Positions 41,111 to 50,037 are shown, numbered from the stretch's first letter. The stretch: 64,000 nucleotides of DNA from DASVHS01 sp035468985 (GCA_035468985.1 DATISF010000028.1:1-64000), one strand, 5' to 3'. The notes: a model not told the origin generated them from the sequence alone. Numbers and translations are program-made.

Positions 41111-42366
41111 TCGGGGATTGTATCCGTGCGGTGTTCGGGGTTCGGGGTTCGGGGTTCGCTGGGCCTCTGGCCCTTCGAGCCGCGAATGACGAACACCGGC
41201 TCGCGGGCTGTCCTCGGCTGTCCGAAATAGTTGTCCACCCTCATCGCCACGCTCCTCGCCAAGGACATGAACGTGGTCAGCTTTCCGCCGAAAACGTTGA
41301 TCAGGTTGCGGGAGCGGGCCACGCGGGAGTCGCGGGATATCGCGCTCGGGTTCGTGGCCCGGCCGACCAGCGGGCGCACGCCGGCGAACGTCGAGGCGAT
41401 GCCGGCGTGCGAGATCGGCTCGCGAAAGTAGTGATTGAACCGGGCCAGCAGGTATTCGATCTCCTCATTGGACGGTTCAACGTCGTCGAGCGAATCGCGA
41501 TGGACGACTTCGGTCGTCCCGACCAGCGTCGTCTCCTTCCATGGCAGGACAAAAAAGACGCGGCGATCGCTGATCGACTGGAGGAGAAATCCGACATCGC
41601 TGACGCGGCGCCTCAGGACGAGGTGGCTTCCACGGATCAGCGACAAGACGTATCGCGCACGGATGCGGTTCTGGCGCAGGAGGTCGTTCATCCAGGGGCC
41701 GGCTGCGTTCACGACCAGGTCAAACGGCTCCTCCCCGCGAGCGGAGCGGACGACCCAGCCATCGCCGTTGCGCTGCAGCGAGTCGACACGGGTGTGCTCG
41801 AGAACCCTCGCTCCTTCCGATTCCGCGGAGGCGATCACCGTCCGCGTGAGCGCGTAATCGTCGGCCTGCGCATCCCAGTACGAAAATCCGCCGCGCAGCC
41901 CCTCTGTGATCAGCGGACCGCGCGCGGCGATCTCGCCGGTCGAGAACGCCCGGTGCCGGTGAATGTTCTTGCGGCCTGCAAGGACGTCGTAGAGCGTCAG
42001 GCCGATGCGGATCGTGAACCGCGATCGCGGGCTGTCCTCGTAGACCGGCAGGAAGATCTCCACCGGCCGGACCAGCTCCGGCAGATGCTCCAGCAGCCAG
42101 GCGCGGTCGCGGAGAGACTCGCGTACGACGCCGAACTGCAGATGCTCGAGGTAGCGCAGACCGCCGTGGACCATCTTCGTTGAGCGGGACGACGTCTGTG
42201 CGCCGCACTCACCCTTCTCGAAGAGCACGACGTCGTAGTCGCGGCGCGCCAGCTCCCACGCGATGCCGGCGCCATTGATCCCACCGCCCACCACGGCCAC
42301 ACGCTTGCGCCCTGCGGAACGTCGCGCCGCATGATTCTCGTTCGACGAAATTTTGGCAGATGCCAT
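41107..42366 (-). CDS. glpD: FAD-dependent glycerol-3-phosphate dehydrogenase-like protein, short C-terminus
   Basis: A 419-residue flavoprotein. RVAVVGGGINGAGIAWELAR is the dinucleotide-binding motif and TSSRSTKMVHGGLRYLEH is diagnostic for GlpD-type enzymes, which pass electrons from glycerol-3-phosphate to quinone. FVLPWKETTLVGTTE and NVFGGKLTTFMSLARSVA also match. The C-terminal helical domain (~100 residues) of GlpD is absent; the protein ends in EPRTPNPEHRTD encoded by family-E 7-bp units. Start is ATG 42366, 3 nt from the divergent patatin start, so one or both starts may be further in. Confidence 0.85.
   Translation of the reverse strand: MASAKISSNENHAARRSAGRKRVAVVGGGINGAGIAWELARRDYDVVLFEKGECGAQTSSRSTKMVHGGLRYLEHLQFGVVRESLRDRAWLLEHLPELVRPVEIFLPVYEDSPRSRFTIRIGLTLYDVLAGRKNIHRHRAFSTGEIAARGPLITEGLRGGFSYWDAQADDYALTRTVIASAESEGARVLEHTRVDSLQRNGDGWVVRSARGEEPFDLVVNAAGPWMNDLLRQNRIRARYVLSLIRGSHLVLRRRVSDVGFLLQSISDRRVFFVLPWKETTLVGTTEVVHRDSLDDVEPSNEEIEYLLARFNHYFREPISHAGIASTFAGVRPLVGRATNPSAISRDSRVARSRNLINVFGGKLTTFMSLARSVAMRVDNYFGQPRTAREPVFVIRGSKGQRPSEPRTPNPEHRTDTIPE
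41131..41158. repeat. Family-E block: four 7-bp units at the glpD-like 3' end
   Basis: GTGTTCG followed by three GGGTTCG units, 28 bp, translated (minus strand) as the C-terminal EPRTPNPEH stretch. Confidence 0.78.
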
Positions 42367-42369
42367 GCA

Positions 42370-43575
42370 ATGGCTCAGTGCGTGAGCGCGCTGGAGCGCA
42401 TCGTAACGGCACTGACTCCGAAGGAACAGACCGGCGATCTGGCCGTCATGTTGACCGGGGGCGGCGCCCGAGCCGCTTATCAGGTCGGATTGCTCCTTGG
42501 CCTCGCCCGCCATTACCCGAACCTGAAATTTCAGATCGTCACCGGCGTCTCCGCCGGCGCGATCAACGCCGCGTTTCTCGCGGCACACACGGGATCGCTC
42601 GCTCAGAAAGCGCGCGACCTGGAGCAGGTCTGGTGCGAGCTCGAATGGAGCAGCATCTGGAGCTTCGACTGGAGACGCGCGCTGCCGTTCCATTCGGCGT
42701 TCACCTCCATCTTTCCGAAACATCGATGGACGAAGCCGCAAGGCGCCGTCGACACCGCGCCGCTGGCGCGGCTGCTGTATCGCGTGATGGATGCCAGGCC
42801 CGGCCAGCCGATCCGCGGCATCGCCGAAAACCTCGAGCGCGGAGACCTGCATGCGGTCGCGGTCAATACGCTGGACTATTCGACCGGCCAGAGCGTGCGC
42901 TGGGTCCAGGGCCACCACGACGATACGTTCGAGGGCCCCAACCGGCGTTCCGTCGCCACACACCTCACGGTCGAGCACATTCTGGCCTCCTGCGCGCTGC
43001 CGTTCTTCTTTCCGGCCGTGCAGATCGGCTCGCAGTGGCACGGCGACGGAGGGATCCGTCTCGCCGCGCCGCTCTCTCCCGCCTTACATCTCGGCGCGCG
43101 CCGCGTGATCGCCATGTCCACCGGCTACCAGCGCACGGATGCCGAAGCGTCGACACCCGTGGTTCGCGGATATCCGCCGGCAGCGCAGATTCTCGGCCAG
43201 CTGATGAACGCCATCTTTCTCGACGTCATCGACGAAGACGTCGTCCGCATGGAGCGGATGAACGACATCATCACGAAGCTCGACGCGCGCGAGCGGGACG
43301 GTCTCAAGGCCATCGATCTGCTCGTCCTACGACCTTCCGAGGATCTCGGGAAGCTGGCCACCGCGTACGAGAAATACCTCCCCCGCTACATGAAGCTATT
43401 CACCCGCGCCCTCGGCGCGAAGCAGACCGAGTCGCCCGATTTCATCTCCCTGCTGATGTTCGAGCCTCGCTACACCCGCGAGCTCATCGACATCGGCAAG
43501 GCCGACGTCGACTCCCGGATCGACGAGATCCACGGTTTCCTCGGAGATGCCGTGCCGCAAATCGCGGCTCTCTGA
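42370..43575 (+). CDS. Patatin-like phospholipase
   Basis: A 401-residue serine hydrolase. The oxyanion loop is MLTGGGARAAYQVG, the nucleophile elbow GVSAGAINAA (Ser), and the catalytic Asp lies in HGDGGIRLAAPL. The C-terminal part (about residues 270-400) with YPPAAQILGQLMNAIF matches bacterial patatins. It would hydrolyse acyl esters of membrane lipids. I start at ATG 42370, as 42331 lies within the opposite gene. No signal peptide is seen. Confidence 0.88.
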   Translation: MAQCVSALERIVTALTPKEQTGDLAVMLTGGGARAAYQVGLLLGLARHYPNLKFQIVTGVSAGAINAAFLAAHTGSLAQKARDLEQVWCELEWSSIWSFDWRRALPFHSAFTSIFPKHRWTKPQGAVDTAPLARLLYRVMDARPGQPIRGIAENLERGDLHAVAVNTLDYSTGQSVRWVQGHHDDTFEGPNRRSVATHLTVEHILASCALPFFFPAVQIGSQWHGDGGIRLAAPLSPALHLGARRVIAMSTGYQRTDAEASTPVVRGYPPAAQILGQLMNAIFLDVIDEDVVRMERMNDIITKLDARERDGLKAIDLLVLRPSEDLGKLATAYEKYLPRYMKLFTRALGAKQTESPDFISLLMFEPRYTRELIDIGKADVDSRIDEIHGFLGDAVPQIAAL

Positions 43576-43612
43576 CATAATCGCCGGACGAGACTTCAAT
43601 CTCGGCTCTCTG

Positions 43613-44749
43613 ATGGCCGTTCTCGAGCTGGAGCTGCTTGGCGATTTCCGCATGCGCGCGGAGTCGGGCGCATTGATCAACATCTCTGCGAAAAAATCGC
43701 AGGCGATGCTGGCGTACCTCGGCGTCAAGCCTGCCCAGCTCGTCTCCCGCGACAAGATGGCCGCCCTCCTCTGGAGCAGTACCGCCACCGAACAGGCCCG
43801 GCAGAGCCTCCGTCAGACACTTTCCAGCCTGCGGAAAGAGCTCGCCCAGATCTCCAAGGACCGGAAGATCCTCGTTGAGGAAGGGGACTTCCTGTCGGTC
43901 GACCCCGATCTCGTGCAGGTCGACGTCGCCGAATTCGAAAAGGGCCTCGGATCCGGAACCGAAGAAGGCCTGGCCCGCGCGGTCTCGCTCTATCGCGGCG
44001 ATTTTCTCGAGGGCTTCGAGCTCGATGAGGAGCGTTTCGACCAGTGGGTGATCGCCGAGCGCGACCGGCTGCACCGCGCCGCGCTTCGTGCCCACTCGCA
44101 ACTGGTCGAGATCCAGACCCGCAACGGCGCGCGGGACGACGCCATCGCCACCGCCCAGCAGGCGCTGCGCATCGATCCGCTGCAGGAGAGCATGCATCGC
44201 ACGCTCATGAAGCTGTACATGGACAGCGGCGATCTCGTGAACGCCGTCCAGCAGTACGACATCTGCGCGCGCACGCTGAAGCGTGAGCTGCAGATCGAGC
44301 CCGATGCCGAGACGCGCAAGCTCTTTCAGCAGGTCGCGCAGCTGCGCTCGAAACGCGGTGCGGAAGGGGAACCGGCCGGCGACGAGAAGAAGCTGGTGTT
44401 GATCGTCGAGGACAACGTCCTGAACCGCGAGCTGGTCAGCGCCATCCTGACGACCGCCGGCTATCGCATCATGGTCGCGCAGGACGGGGCCGAGGCGCTG
44501 ATGATGCTGGGCCGCGAGCAGATCGACCTGATGCTGCTCGACATCGATCTCCCCTACATCGACGGCCACAGCCTGCTGCGAGCCGTGCGCGAAAAAGGCA
44601 TGCAGGTTCCGACGATCTTCGTTTCCGGACTTCCGGGCGAGGAGCCGGAGCTGCGTGCATTCGAAGTGGGAGCAGCGGACTTCATCCGTAAGCCGGTGAA
44701 GAACAGCGTGTTGCTCGCGCGCGTCGCCAAGGTTCTCGGCGAGCCGTAG
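43613..44749 (+). CDS. BTAD-type transcriptional activator with C-terminal receiver
   Basis: A 378-residue regulator. The N-terminus resembles a SARP/OmpR-like DNA-binding domain (LELELLGDFRMRAESGALIN; TEQARQSLRQTLSSLRKEL). The middle is a BTAD helical-repeat domain (LYRGDFLEGFELDEERFDQW; ALRIDPLQESMHRTLMKLYM). The C-terminus is a receiver with LVLIVEDN, the phospho-Asp in LMLLDIDLPYIDG and Lys in FIRKPVKN. I chose ATG 43613. Receivers normally precede the output domain; here the order is reversed. Confidence 0.82.
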   Translation: MAVLELELLGDFRMRAESGALINISAKKSQAMLAYLGVKPAQLVSRDKMAALLWSSTATEQARQSLRQTLSSLRKELAQISKDRKILVEEGDFLSVDPDLVQVDVAEFEKGLGSGTEEGLARAVSLYRGDFLEGFELDEERFDQWVIAERDRLHRAALRAHSQLVEIQTRNGARDDAIATAQQALRIDPLQESMHRTLMKLYMDSGDLVNAVQQYDICARTLKRELQIEPDAETRKLFQQVAQLRSKRGAEGEPAGDEKKLVLIVEDNVLNRELVSAILTTAGYRIMVAQDGAEALMMLGREQIDLMLLDIDLPYIDGHSLLRAVREKGMQVPTIFVSGLPGEEPELRAFEVGAADFIRKPVKNSVLLARVAKVLGEP

Positions 44750-44845
44750 TCGTGTCGTGCCGCCGTCCCGGCGGCCTTCAGGGCCGGCCGGAGGCCGGCA
44801 CCACACGAGCTTGCCTCGATCTTGCAAGAGGCCTAGCTTGCCATC

Positions 44846-45196
44846 ATGAGAGTCCTGGTCGTCGAACAGAATCCGCGCCTCGCCCTGGCCATCGATCAAG
44901 ACCAGCAGCGGTTCCCGTTCACGTGCGAGCGGGCCAGCGACGGCTGGGAAGCGATCGAAAAGCTCGAGGCGGGCGACTACGACGCCATCGTGATCGATGG
45001 CGATCTCCCGCGCCGCAGCGGATTCGGCGTGCTGACGTATCTGCGCGAGGAAGTCGGCGACGCGCTCGACCGCGTGATCGTCATGACCAGCGCGGATGAA
45101 GACACTCTGCGCGGCAGGCTGCGCGAGTCCCACCTGAAGGTCGTCAGCAAGGACAAGGCGGCCGAGGCGCTGACCGTGGTGCTGGCCTCAGAGTGA
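44846..45196 (+). CDS. Stand-alone receiver domain with altered acidic site
   Basis: A 116-residue receiver: MRVLVVEQNPRLALAIDQDQ, IVIDGDLPRRSGFGVL with a possible phospho-Asp, and VVSKDKAAEAL with the lysine. The usual second acidic residue after the first strand (E-D) is replaced by E-Q, so Mg2+ binding and phosphorylation may be weak. It ends 97 nt after the BTAD regulator begins its own terminus and overlaps the decarboxylase end by 9 nt. Confidence 0.75.
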   Translation: MRVLVVEQNPRLALAIDQDQQRFPFTCERASDGWEAIEKLEAGDYDAIVIDGDLPRRSGFGVLTYLREEVGDALDRVIVMTSADEDTLRGRLRESHLKVVSKDKAAEALTVVLASE

Positions 45197-46564
45197 GCGC
45201 AGGATCGCTGCCGCGCTCCGCTCCACATCCTCCTCCGTCGTGGCCCAGTTCGAGACCGAGATTCGCATCGCCGCCATCTTATGCCAGACGGTTCCCGCCA
45301 GCCAGCACGTTCCGTCCTGCTGGACGCGGGTGATGACGTCGCGCGTGCGCTGATCGTCGTCGCCGAAGCGGACGAGCACCTGATTCAGCGTGACGTCGTT
45401 GAGAATCCTCACCCGGTCGTCCCGTTGGAGGATCTCTGCGAACTGCCGCGCGCGATCGCAGAGCCGGTCGATGAGGTCCTCGACGCCGAGCCGGCCGAGC
45501 GTGCGCAGCGCTGCGTAGACGGAAATTCCTCGAGCGCGGCGCGAGAATTCCGGCGTCCAGTCGACGCTGTCGCGCTCCCTGCCGGTGGTCTGTTCGAGGT
45601 AGGCGGCGCTCGCGGTCATCGATGCCCGATGCGCAACAGAATCGCGAACGATCGCCACTCCGCAGTCGTACGGCACGTTCAGCCATTTGTGCGCGTCGGT
45701 GGCCCAGGAATCGGCGAGCTCGACTCCATCGATCAACTCGCGTTTGCGGCGGCTGGCCGAGGCCCACAGGCCGAAGGCTCCGTCGATGTGGAGCCAGGCG
45801 CCGCGCTCGCGGGTCTCCGTGGCGATCTCGCGCAGCGGATCGAATGCGCCGCTGTTCACGTTGCCGGCCTGCGCACAGACGATGGTCGGGCCGGAGAGCT
45901 TGCGCAGCGCGTCGCGCAGACCGTCCGCGCGCATGCGTCCCTGCTCGTCGGTCGGGACGTGAACGGCGTGCGTTCCGAGACCGAGGTACCGCAGCGCGAC
46001 AAAGATCGTGACGTGCGACTCATCGCTGACGACGATGTTCACTTTCGGCGCGCCCTGCAGCCCATCCTCTTCCACGTTCCAGCCGGCGTTGCCCAAAACG
46101 GCGTGCCTGGCCGCGGCCAGGCAGGTGAAGTTCGACATCTGGCCGCCCGTGGTGTAGCCGACACTGGCCTCGCGCGGAAGACGAAACAGATCGAGGAGCC
46201 ATTCCCGCGCAACATCCTCGGCCACGGCCGCGATCGGCGAGGCCGCGTAGAGGCCGGCGTTCTGATCCCACGCGGCGACCATCCACTCGGCGCCGACGGT
46301 CACCGGGAGTGACCCGCCGATGACGAATCCGAAAAATCGCGGTGACGGAGTCGCCATCGTCCCACGCTCGGCTGCCACCGCCAGAGCATCGAGCACCGCG
46401 GTCGCATCTTCGCCGTCATCAGAGAGGGGCACGCTGAGTGAGCGATTCAGCTCCTCCAGCGTGGCGCGAGGGCCTACGGGGCGGTCGGGAACCGCGCGGA
46501 GGAAGGTACTGGCATGTTGAAAGGCACGGCGGAGGATTGCTTCATCAAAAATCGCTAACGGCAT
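45188..46564 (-). CDS. PLP-dependent group II amino acid decarboxylase-like protein
   Basis: A 458-residue fold-type I PLP enzyme of the aromatic-amino-acid/glutamate decarboxylase family. GYTTGGQMSNFTCLAAARH, VVSDESHVTIFVALRYLGLG, the WLHIDGAFGLWA Asp and WATDAHKWLNVPYDCG with the PLP Lys293 are diagnostic. Substrate cannot be called; the family acts on Trp, Tyr, DOPA, Glu or related acids. The N-terminal swap region (VGPRATLEELNRSLSVPLSD) is present. It converges with the receiver gene and diverges from the GNAT gene 11 nt away. Confidence 0.88.
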   Translation of the reverse strand: MPLAIFDEAILRRAFQHASTFLRAVPDRPVGPRATLEELNRSLSVPLSDDGEDATAVLDALAVAAERGTMATPSPRFFGFVIGGSLPVTVGAEWMVAAWDQNAGLYAASPIAAVAEDVAREWLLDLFRLPREASVGYTTGGQMSNFTCLAAARHAVLGNAGWNVEEDGLQGAPKVNIVVSDESHVTIFVALRYLGLGTHAVHVPTDEQGRMRADGLRDALRKLSGPTIVCAQAGNVNSGAFDPLREIATETRERGAWLHIDGAFGLWASASRRKRELIDGVELADSWATDAHKWLNVPYDCGVAIVRDSVAHRASMTASAAYLEQTTGRERDSVDWTPEFSRRARGISVYAALRTLGRLGVEDLIDRLCDRARQFAEILQRDDRVRILNDVTLNQVLVRFGDDDQRTRDVITRVQQDGTCWLAGTVWHKMAAMRISVSNWATTEEDVERSAAAILRSL

Positions 46565-46575
46565 GCGTCGATAAT

Positions 46576-47031
46576 ATGACGATGCAGTACGAAGTCTCGA
46601 CCGACAAGTCCCAGCTTGACATCGATCTGATTCACGAATTTCTCAGCAACGATTCCTACTGGGCGAAAAACGTCCCGCGGGAGCTCGTCGAGCGCTCGAT
46701 CGCCAATTCGCTCTGCTTCGGAGCCTACCAGGGGCGGCAGCAGGTCGGTTTCGCACGGGTGATCTCCGATCTCGCCGTCTTCGCTTACGTCGCAGACGTG
46801 TTCGTGATCCCGGCGCACCGCGGCCGCGGCGTGTCGAAGTTGATCATGCAGGCGATCCGCGAGCATCCCGACCTCCAGGTTCTGCGGCGATGGCATCTCC
46901 TGACCCGCGATGCCCATGATCTGTACCGCCAGTACGGCTTCCGGGACCTCGAGAATCCTGCGCGGCACATGGAAATTGCGGTGAAAGACCCGTACGGTGC
47001 GGCCGGAATGGGGAGCCGGAAAAACTGTTGA
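46576..47031 (+). CDS. GNAT-family N-acetyltransferase
   Basis: A 151-residue acetyltransferase. LCFGAYQGRQQVGFARVISD, the acetyl-CoA loop VFVIPAHRGRGVSKLIMQAI and LYRQYGFRDLENPARHMEI follow the GNAT order. ATGs at 46576 and 46582 are possible starts. Substrate is unknown. The stop overlaps the TTG start of ispG, so the two are probably co-translated. Confidence 0.87.
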   Translation: MTMQYEVSTDKSQLDIDLIHEFLSNDSYWAKNVPRELVERSIANSLCFGAYQGRQQVGFARVISDLAVFAYVADVFVIPAHRGRGVSKLIMQAIREHPDLQVLRRWHLLTRDAHDLYRQYGFRDLENPARHMEIAVKDPYGAAGMGSRKNC

Positions 47032-48191
47032 TACCAGCCGTGAAAGCCCGAACCACGCGCGAGGTGCGCATTGGAAATGTGACGGTCGGCGGATCGAATC
47101 CGATCGCCGTGCAGTCCATGGCCGCCACACGCACGCAGGACATCGCCGCGACCATCCGGCAGGTCGAGCTCCTCGAGATCGCCGGCGCCGACGTCATCCG
47201 GATCGCGGTCGACAACCCGAAGGACGTGACCGCGCTCGCCGAGATCCGCAAAGCGCGGCCGGACGCCAATCTCGTCATCGACCTGCAGGAAAACTACCGG
47301 CTCGCGGAAAAGGTCGCGCCGTACGTGCAGAAGCTCCGCTACAACCCCGGGCATCTCTACCACCTCGAGCGCGAGAAGCCGGTGCGCGAGAAAGTCCGCT
47401 ACCTCGTCGATGTCGCGCGCGCCCACGGCTGCGCGATGCGCATCGGCGTCAACGCCGGCTCGGTCGACCCTGAAAAACTCGACAAGTATCCGAAGAACGA
47501 CTCCATCACGCCGATGGTCGAGTCGGCGCTCGAACACTGCGCGATGCTCGACGACCTCGGTTTCGACCAGTACGTCGTCTCGCTCAAGGATTCCGACCCG
47601 AACAAGGTCATCGACGCGAACATCCTGTTCGCCGGGAAGCGCCCCGGCGTGCCGCTCCACCTCGGCGTCACCGAGGCGGGCATGCCGCCGGACGGCGTGA
47701 TCAAGACGCGCATCGCGTTCGAACAGCTGATCACGCGCGGCATCGGTGACACGATCCGCGTCTCGCTGACGCTTCCTTTCGAGCGCAAAGGCGACGAGGT
47801 CACGGTCGGACGGCAGATCCTCGATGATATCGAGCACGGCCGGTTCCGCTCCGTTCCGCGATTCGAGCAGAAGGGGCTGAACATCATCAGCTGCCCGTCG
47901 TGCTCGCGCGTCGAGAACGAGGCCTTCATCGATCTCGCCCACAACGTCCGAGAGATGACCGAGTACGCGAAACAGCACGACATCACGATCGCCGTGATGG
48001 GCTGCCGCGTGAACGGCCCCGGCGAGACCGACGACGCCGACCTCGGGATGTGGTGCGCGCCGAGCTTCGTGAATCTCAAGCGCGGCACCGAGACCATCGG
48101 ACAGTTCACGTACGATGAGATCCTCGGACGCCTGCGCCAGGAGCTCAACCGGCTCATCGAAGAGCGGAAGCCGGCCGCGGTGACATCCTGA
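47028..48191 (+). CDS. ispG: 4-hydroxy-3-methylbut-2-en-1-yl diphosphate synthase
   Basis: A 387-residue [4Fe-4S] enzyme of the MEP isoprenoid pathway, converting MEcPP to HMBPP. TREVRIGNVTVGGSNPIAVQ is the N-terminal TIM-barrel signature; LNIISCPSCSRVE (Cys289, Cys292) and IAVMGCRVNGPGE (Cys326 and Glu) carry the cluster ligands. The length fits the two-domain form without the plant-type insert. The start is TTG 47028, overlapping the GNAT stop. Confidence 0.96.
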   Translation: MIPAVKARTTREVRIGNVTVGGSNPIAVQSMAATRTQDIAATIRQVELLEIAGADVIRIAVDNPKDVTALAEIRKARPDANLVIDLQENYRLAEKVAPYVQKLRYNPGHLYHLEREKPVREKVRYLVDVARAHGCAMRIGVNAGSVDPEKLDKYPKNDSITPMVESALEHCAMLDDLGFDQYVVSLKDSDPNKVIDANILFAGKRPGVPLHLGVTEAGMPPDGVIKTRIAFEQLITRGIGDTIRVSLTLPFERKGDEVTVGRQILDDIEHGRFRSVPRFEQKGLNIISCPSCSRVENEAFIDLAHNVREMTEYAKQHDITIAVMGCRVNGPGETDDADLGMWCAPSFVNLKRGTETIGQFTYDEILGRLRQELNRLIEERKPAAVTS

Positions 48192-48192
48192 A

Positions 48193-48699
48193 ATGAAACG
48201 CTTCCACTACCTCTCGATCACGTTCGCGGTCATCCTGCTCGATTCCTGGACGAAGTGGCTCGTCGGTACGAGCATCGACACGCACGAGGCCATCCCGATC
48301 ATCCCGAATTTCTTCCAGCTCGTGCACGTGCGTAACACCGGCGCGGCGTTCGGCATCGGCGCGAACGCGGAGTCGGAGATCGTTCCGCTTCTGCTCAACG
48401 GAGGAGCGATCGCCGTCTTCTTCATCGTGGTGATCTACGCGCTTCGCTCCGCGGCCACGGATCGCGTCCTGCAGTCGGGCCTGCACCTGATCCTTGGCGG
48501 CGCGATCGGCAATCTGCTCGACCGCTTCCGCTTCAAGTACGTCGTCGATTTTCTCGACGTGTACGTGAGCTGGGGCGGCCGCGAGCACCACTGGCCGGCG
48601 TTCAACGTCGCCGACTCCGCGATCTGCATCGGGATCGGCCTCTTGTTTCTCGACATGAGGCGCAAGCCGGAAGAGAAAGCCGTCGCGGACGCCGCGTAG
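48193..48699 (+). CDS. lspA: Lipoprotein signal peptidase II
   Basis: A 168-residue aspartyl membrane peptidase that cleaves the signal peptides of lipoproteins such as those encoded elsewhere in this window. Four hydrophobic segments are visible, with the conserved FQLVHVRNTGAAFGI, GGAIGNLLDRFRFKYVVDFL (first Asp) and WPAFNVADSAICIGIG (second Asp). It starts 1 nt after ispG. Its TAG stop is contributed by a family-C hairpin. Confidence 0.96.
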   Translation: MKRFHYLSITFAVILLDSWTKWLVGTSIDTHEAIPIIPNFFQLVHVRNTGAAFGIGANAESEIVPLLLNGGAIAVFFIVVIYALRSAATDRVLQSGLHLILGGAIGNLLDRFRFKYVVDFLDVYVSWGGREHHWPAFNVADSAICIGIGLLFLDMRRKPEEKAVADAA

Positions 48700-48745
48700 G
48701 GCCGGCTCTCCAGCCGGCCGGGCCGACCCGAGAGTCGGCCCTACG
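48695..48745. repeat. Family-C hairpin providing stops to lspA and the slipin gene
   Basis: Ends CGTAGGGCCGGC and GTCGGCCCTACG in a 51-bp unit, the same length as the copy in argH. TAG at 48697-48699 ends lspA, and the complement of CTA at 48741-48743 ends the convergent slipin gene. It may also form a bidirectional terminator stem, though no T-run is present. Confidence 0.85.
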
Positions 48746-49655
48746 TCTCCTCTCCTCCGGCGAGTTTCTGCTGCCGCATGGCCGCCGCTCCGAGGAGGCC
48801 TCCCATGCCCATCGATTCGACGGCGGTACTGGGAACGAGCATCAGCGCGCCCTTTTCTTTCAGCCCTTCGTAGAGCATGTTCATGGCCCGGAGATGCAGC
48901 GCGGTCGGATTCTCGTGATACGACACGGATGCCTCCTTGAACAGCTTGGCGATCTCGACCTCGGCCTGCCCGAGGATGACGCGGGCCTGCTTTTCGCGCG
49001 CGGCCTGCGCTTCGCGGGACATGGCGTCCTGCAGCGCATCGGGAATGACCACGTCGCGCATCTCCACGGACTGAACGCTGACGCCCCAGGGATTCGAGCG
49101 CGCGTCGATGAGCTTCTGCAGCTCTTCTTCGATCTTTTCGCGTCCGCGGAGCAGATCGGTCAAGTACGTCCGTCCGATGATGTCGCGAAGCGCGGTCTGC
49201 GAGGCCCAGCTCACCGCGTCCTGATACTGCTGCACCTCGAGCGCGGCCTTCTCGGGGTCGTAAACCAGCCAGAAGAGGACCGCATCGACGTTCACCGGAA
49301 CCGTGTCCGAGGTGAGCGTCTGCTCGGCGGCAAAGCTCGTGGTGATGATGCGCTGATCGATGTACAACGACACCGTGTCGATCAGCGGCACGACCCAGAA
49401 CAGTCCCGGGCCGCGCATGCCCGCGTACCTGCCGAGGCGCAGGACGATTGCCTTCTCCCACTGCTTGGCGATTCTGGGCGAGAGAGAAAGGATGAACGCG
49501 ATGACCAGACCGCCGATGAACCACAGCGGATTGCGCCTGCTGATCGCGACAGTCAGGCCCGCGGCGCTCACCATGATGAACACGAGCACGGCGATGATGT
49601 TGATCCGCAGATCGACACTCTTCCCATCCTTGGCGACAACCGGTGGTACGAACAT
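48741..49655 (-). CDS. Slipin/stomatin-type SPFH membrane protein
   Basis: A 304-residue protein with two N-terminal hydrophobic segments (INIIAVLVFIMVSAAGLTVA; PLWFIGGLVIAFILSLSP), the SPFH domain with KAIVLRLGRYAGMRGPGLFW and TLTSDTVPVNVDAVLFWLVY, and a coiled coil (SREAQAAREKQARVILGQAE). Slipins form large cages in the membrane and scaffold proteases or lipids. It follows a GntR gene by 4 nt, so it is probably the target of that regulator. Its stop is from a family-C hairpin. Confidence 0.9.
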   Translation of the reverse strand: MFVPPVVAKDGKSVDLRINIIAVLVFIMVSAAGLTVAISRRNPLWFIGGLVIAFILSLSPRIAKQWEKAIVLRLGRYAGMRGPGLFWVVPLIDTVSLYIDQRIITTSFAAEQTLTSDTVPVNVDAVLFWLVYDPEKAALEVQQYQDAVSWASQTALRDIIGRTYLTDLLRGREKIEEELQKLIDARSNPWGVSVQSVEMRDVVIPDALQDAMSREAQAAREKQARVILGQAEVEIAKLFKEASVSYHENPTALHLRAMNMLYEGLKEKGALMLVPSTAVESMGMGGLLGAAAMRQQKLAGGEET

Positions 49656-49659
49656 GGCC

Positions 49660-50037
49660 TCAGTCTCCTTCCTTCACTCGGCGCGAGAGGTAACGTGAGA
49701 TTTCGCGCTGTGAAAACCCGATCGATGCGGCGTCGGCGAGCAGGCGATCGACCAGCTCGCGGAGACGCCGTTCGCGAAGAGGCTCGTGCTCGTCGGGCGG
49801 GCGCCGGTCGGAGATGAACGTTCCGACCCCGCGCTTCGTCTGGACGATGCCTTCGCGCTCCAACGCGAGGTAGACCTTCGCGACCGTGTTGGCATTGACG
49901 CGAAGGTCGACCGCGAGCTGGCGCACGGTCGGAAGCTGCTGTCCCGGCTTGAGCTTTCCGCTGGCGATCTCGACGCGGATGGCTCTCTCGAGCTGCGCGT
50001 AAATGGGCGTTGGATCTCGAGGATCGATCTGCACCAT
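49660..50037 (-). CDS. GntR-family (YtrA-type) transcriptional regulator
   Basis: A 125-residue regulator with an N-terminal winged helix (TPIYAQLERAIRVEIASGKL; QQLPTVRQLAVDLRVNANTV; GTFISD) and a short helical C-terminus lacking an effector domain, as in the YtrA branch. I chose ATG 50037 (MVQIDPRDP). A promoter and a perfect palindrome overlap the start, so it probably represses itself and the downstream slipin gene. YtrA regulators usually control membrane-related operons, in keeping with slipin as partner. Confidence 0.9.
   Translation of the reverse strand: MVQIDPRDPTPIYAQLERAIRVEIASGKLKPGQQLPTVRQLAVDLRVNANTVAKVYLALEREGIVQTKRGVGTFISDRRPPDEHEPLRERRLRELVDRLLADAASIGFSQREISRYLSRRVKEGD

Noticed and set aside
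42367..43041. A 225-codon N-terminal extension of the GlpD-like protein
   Set aside because: It is antisense to the patatin gene, and the dinucleotide-binding strand begins at residue ~22 after the ATG at 42366.
44757..44815. GC-rich palindromic words (GCCGGCCGGAGGCCGGC) after the BTAD regulator
   Set aside because: Possibly another small repeat, but it has no T-run and does not match families A-E well enough to name.
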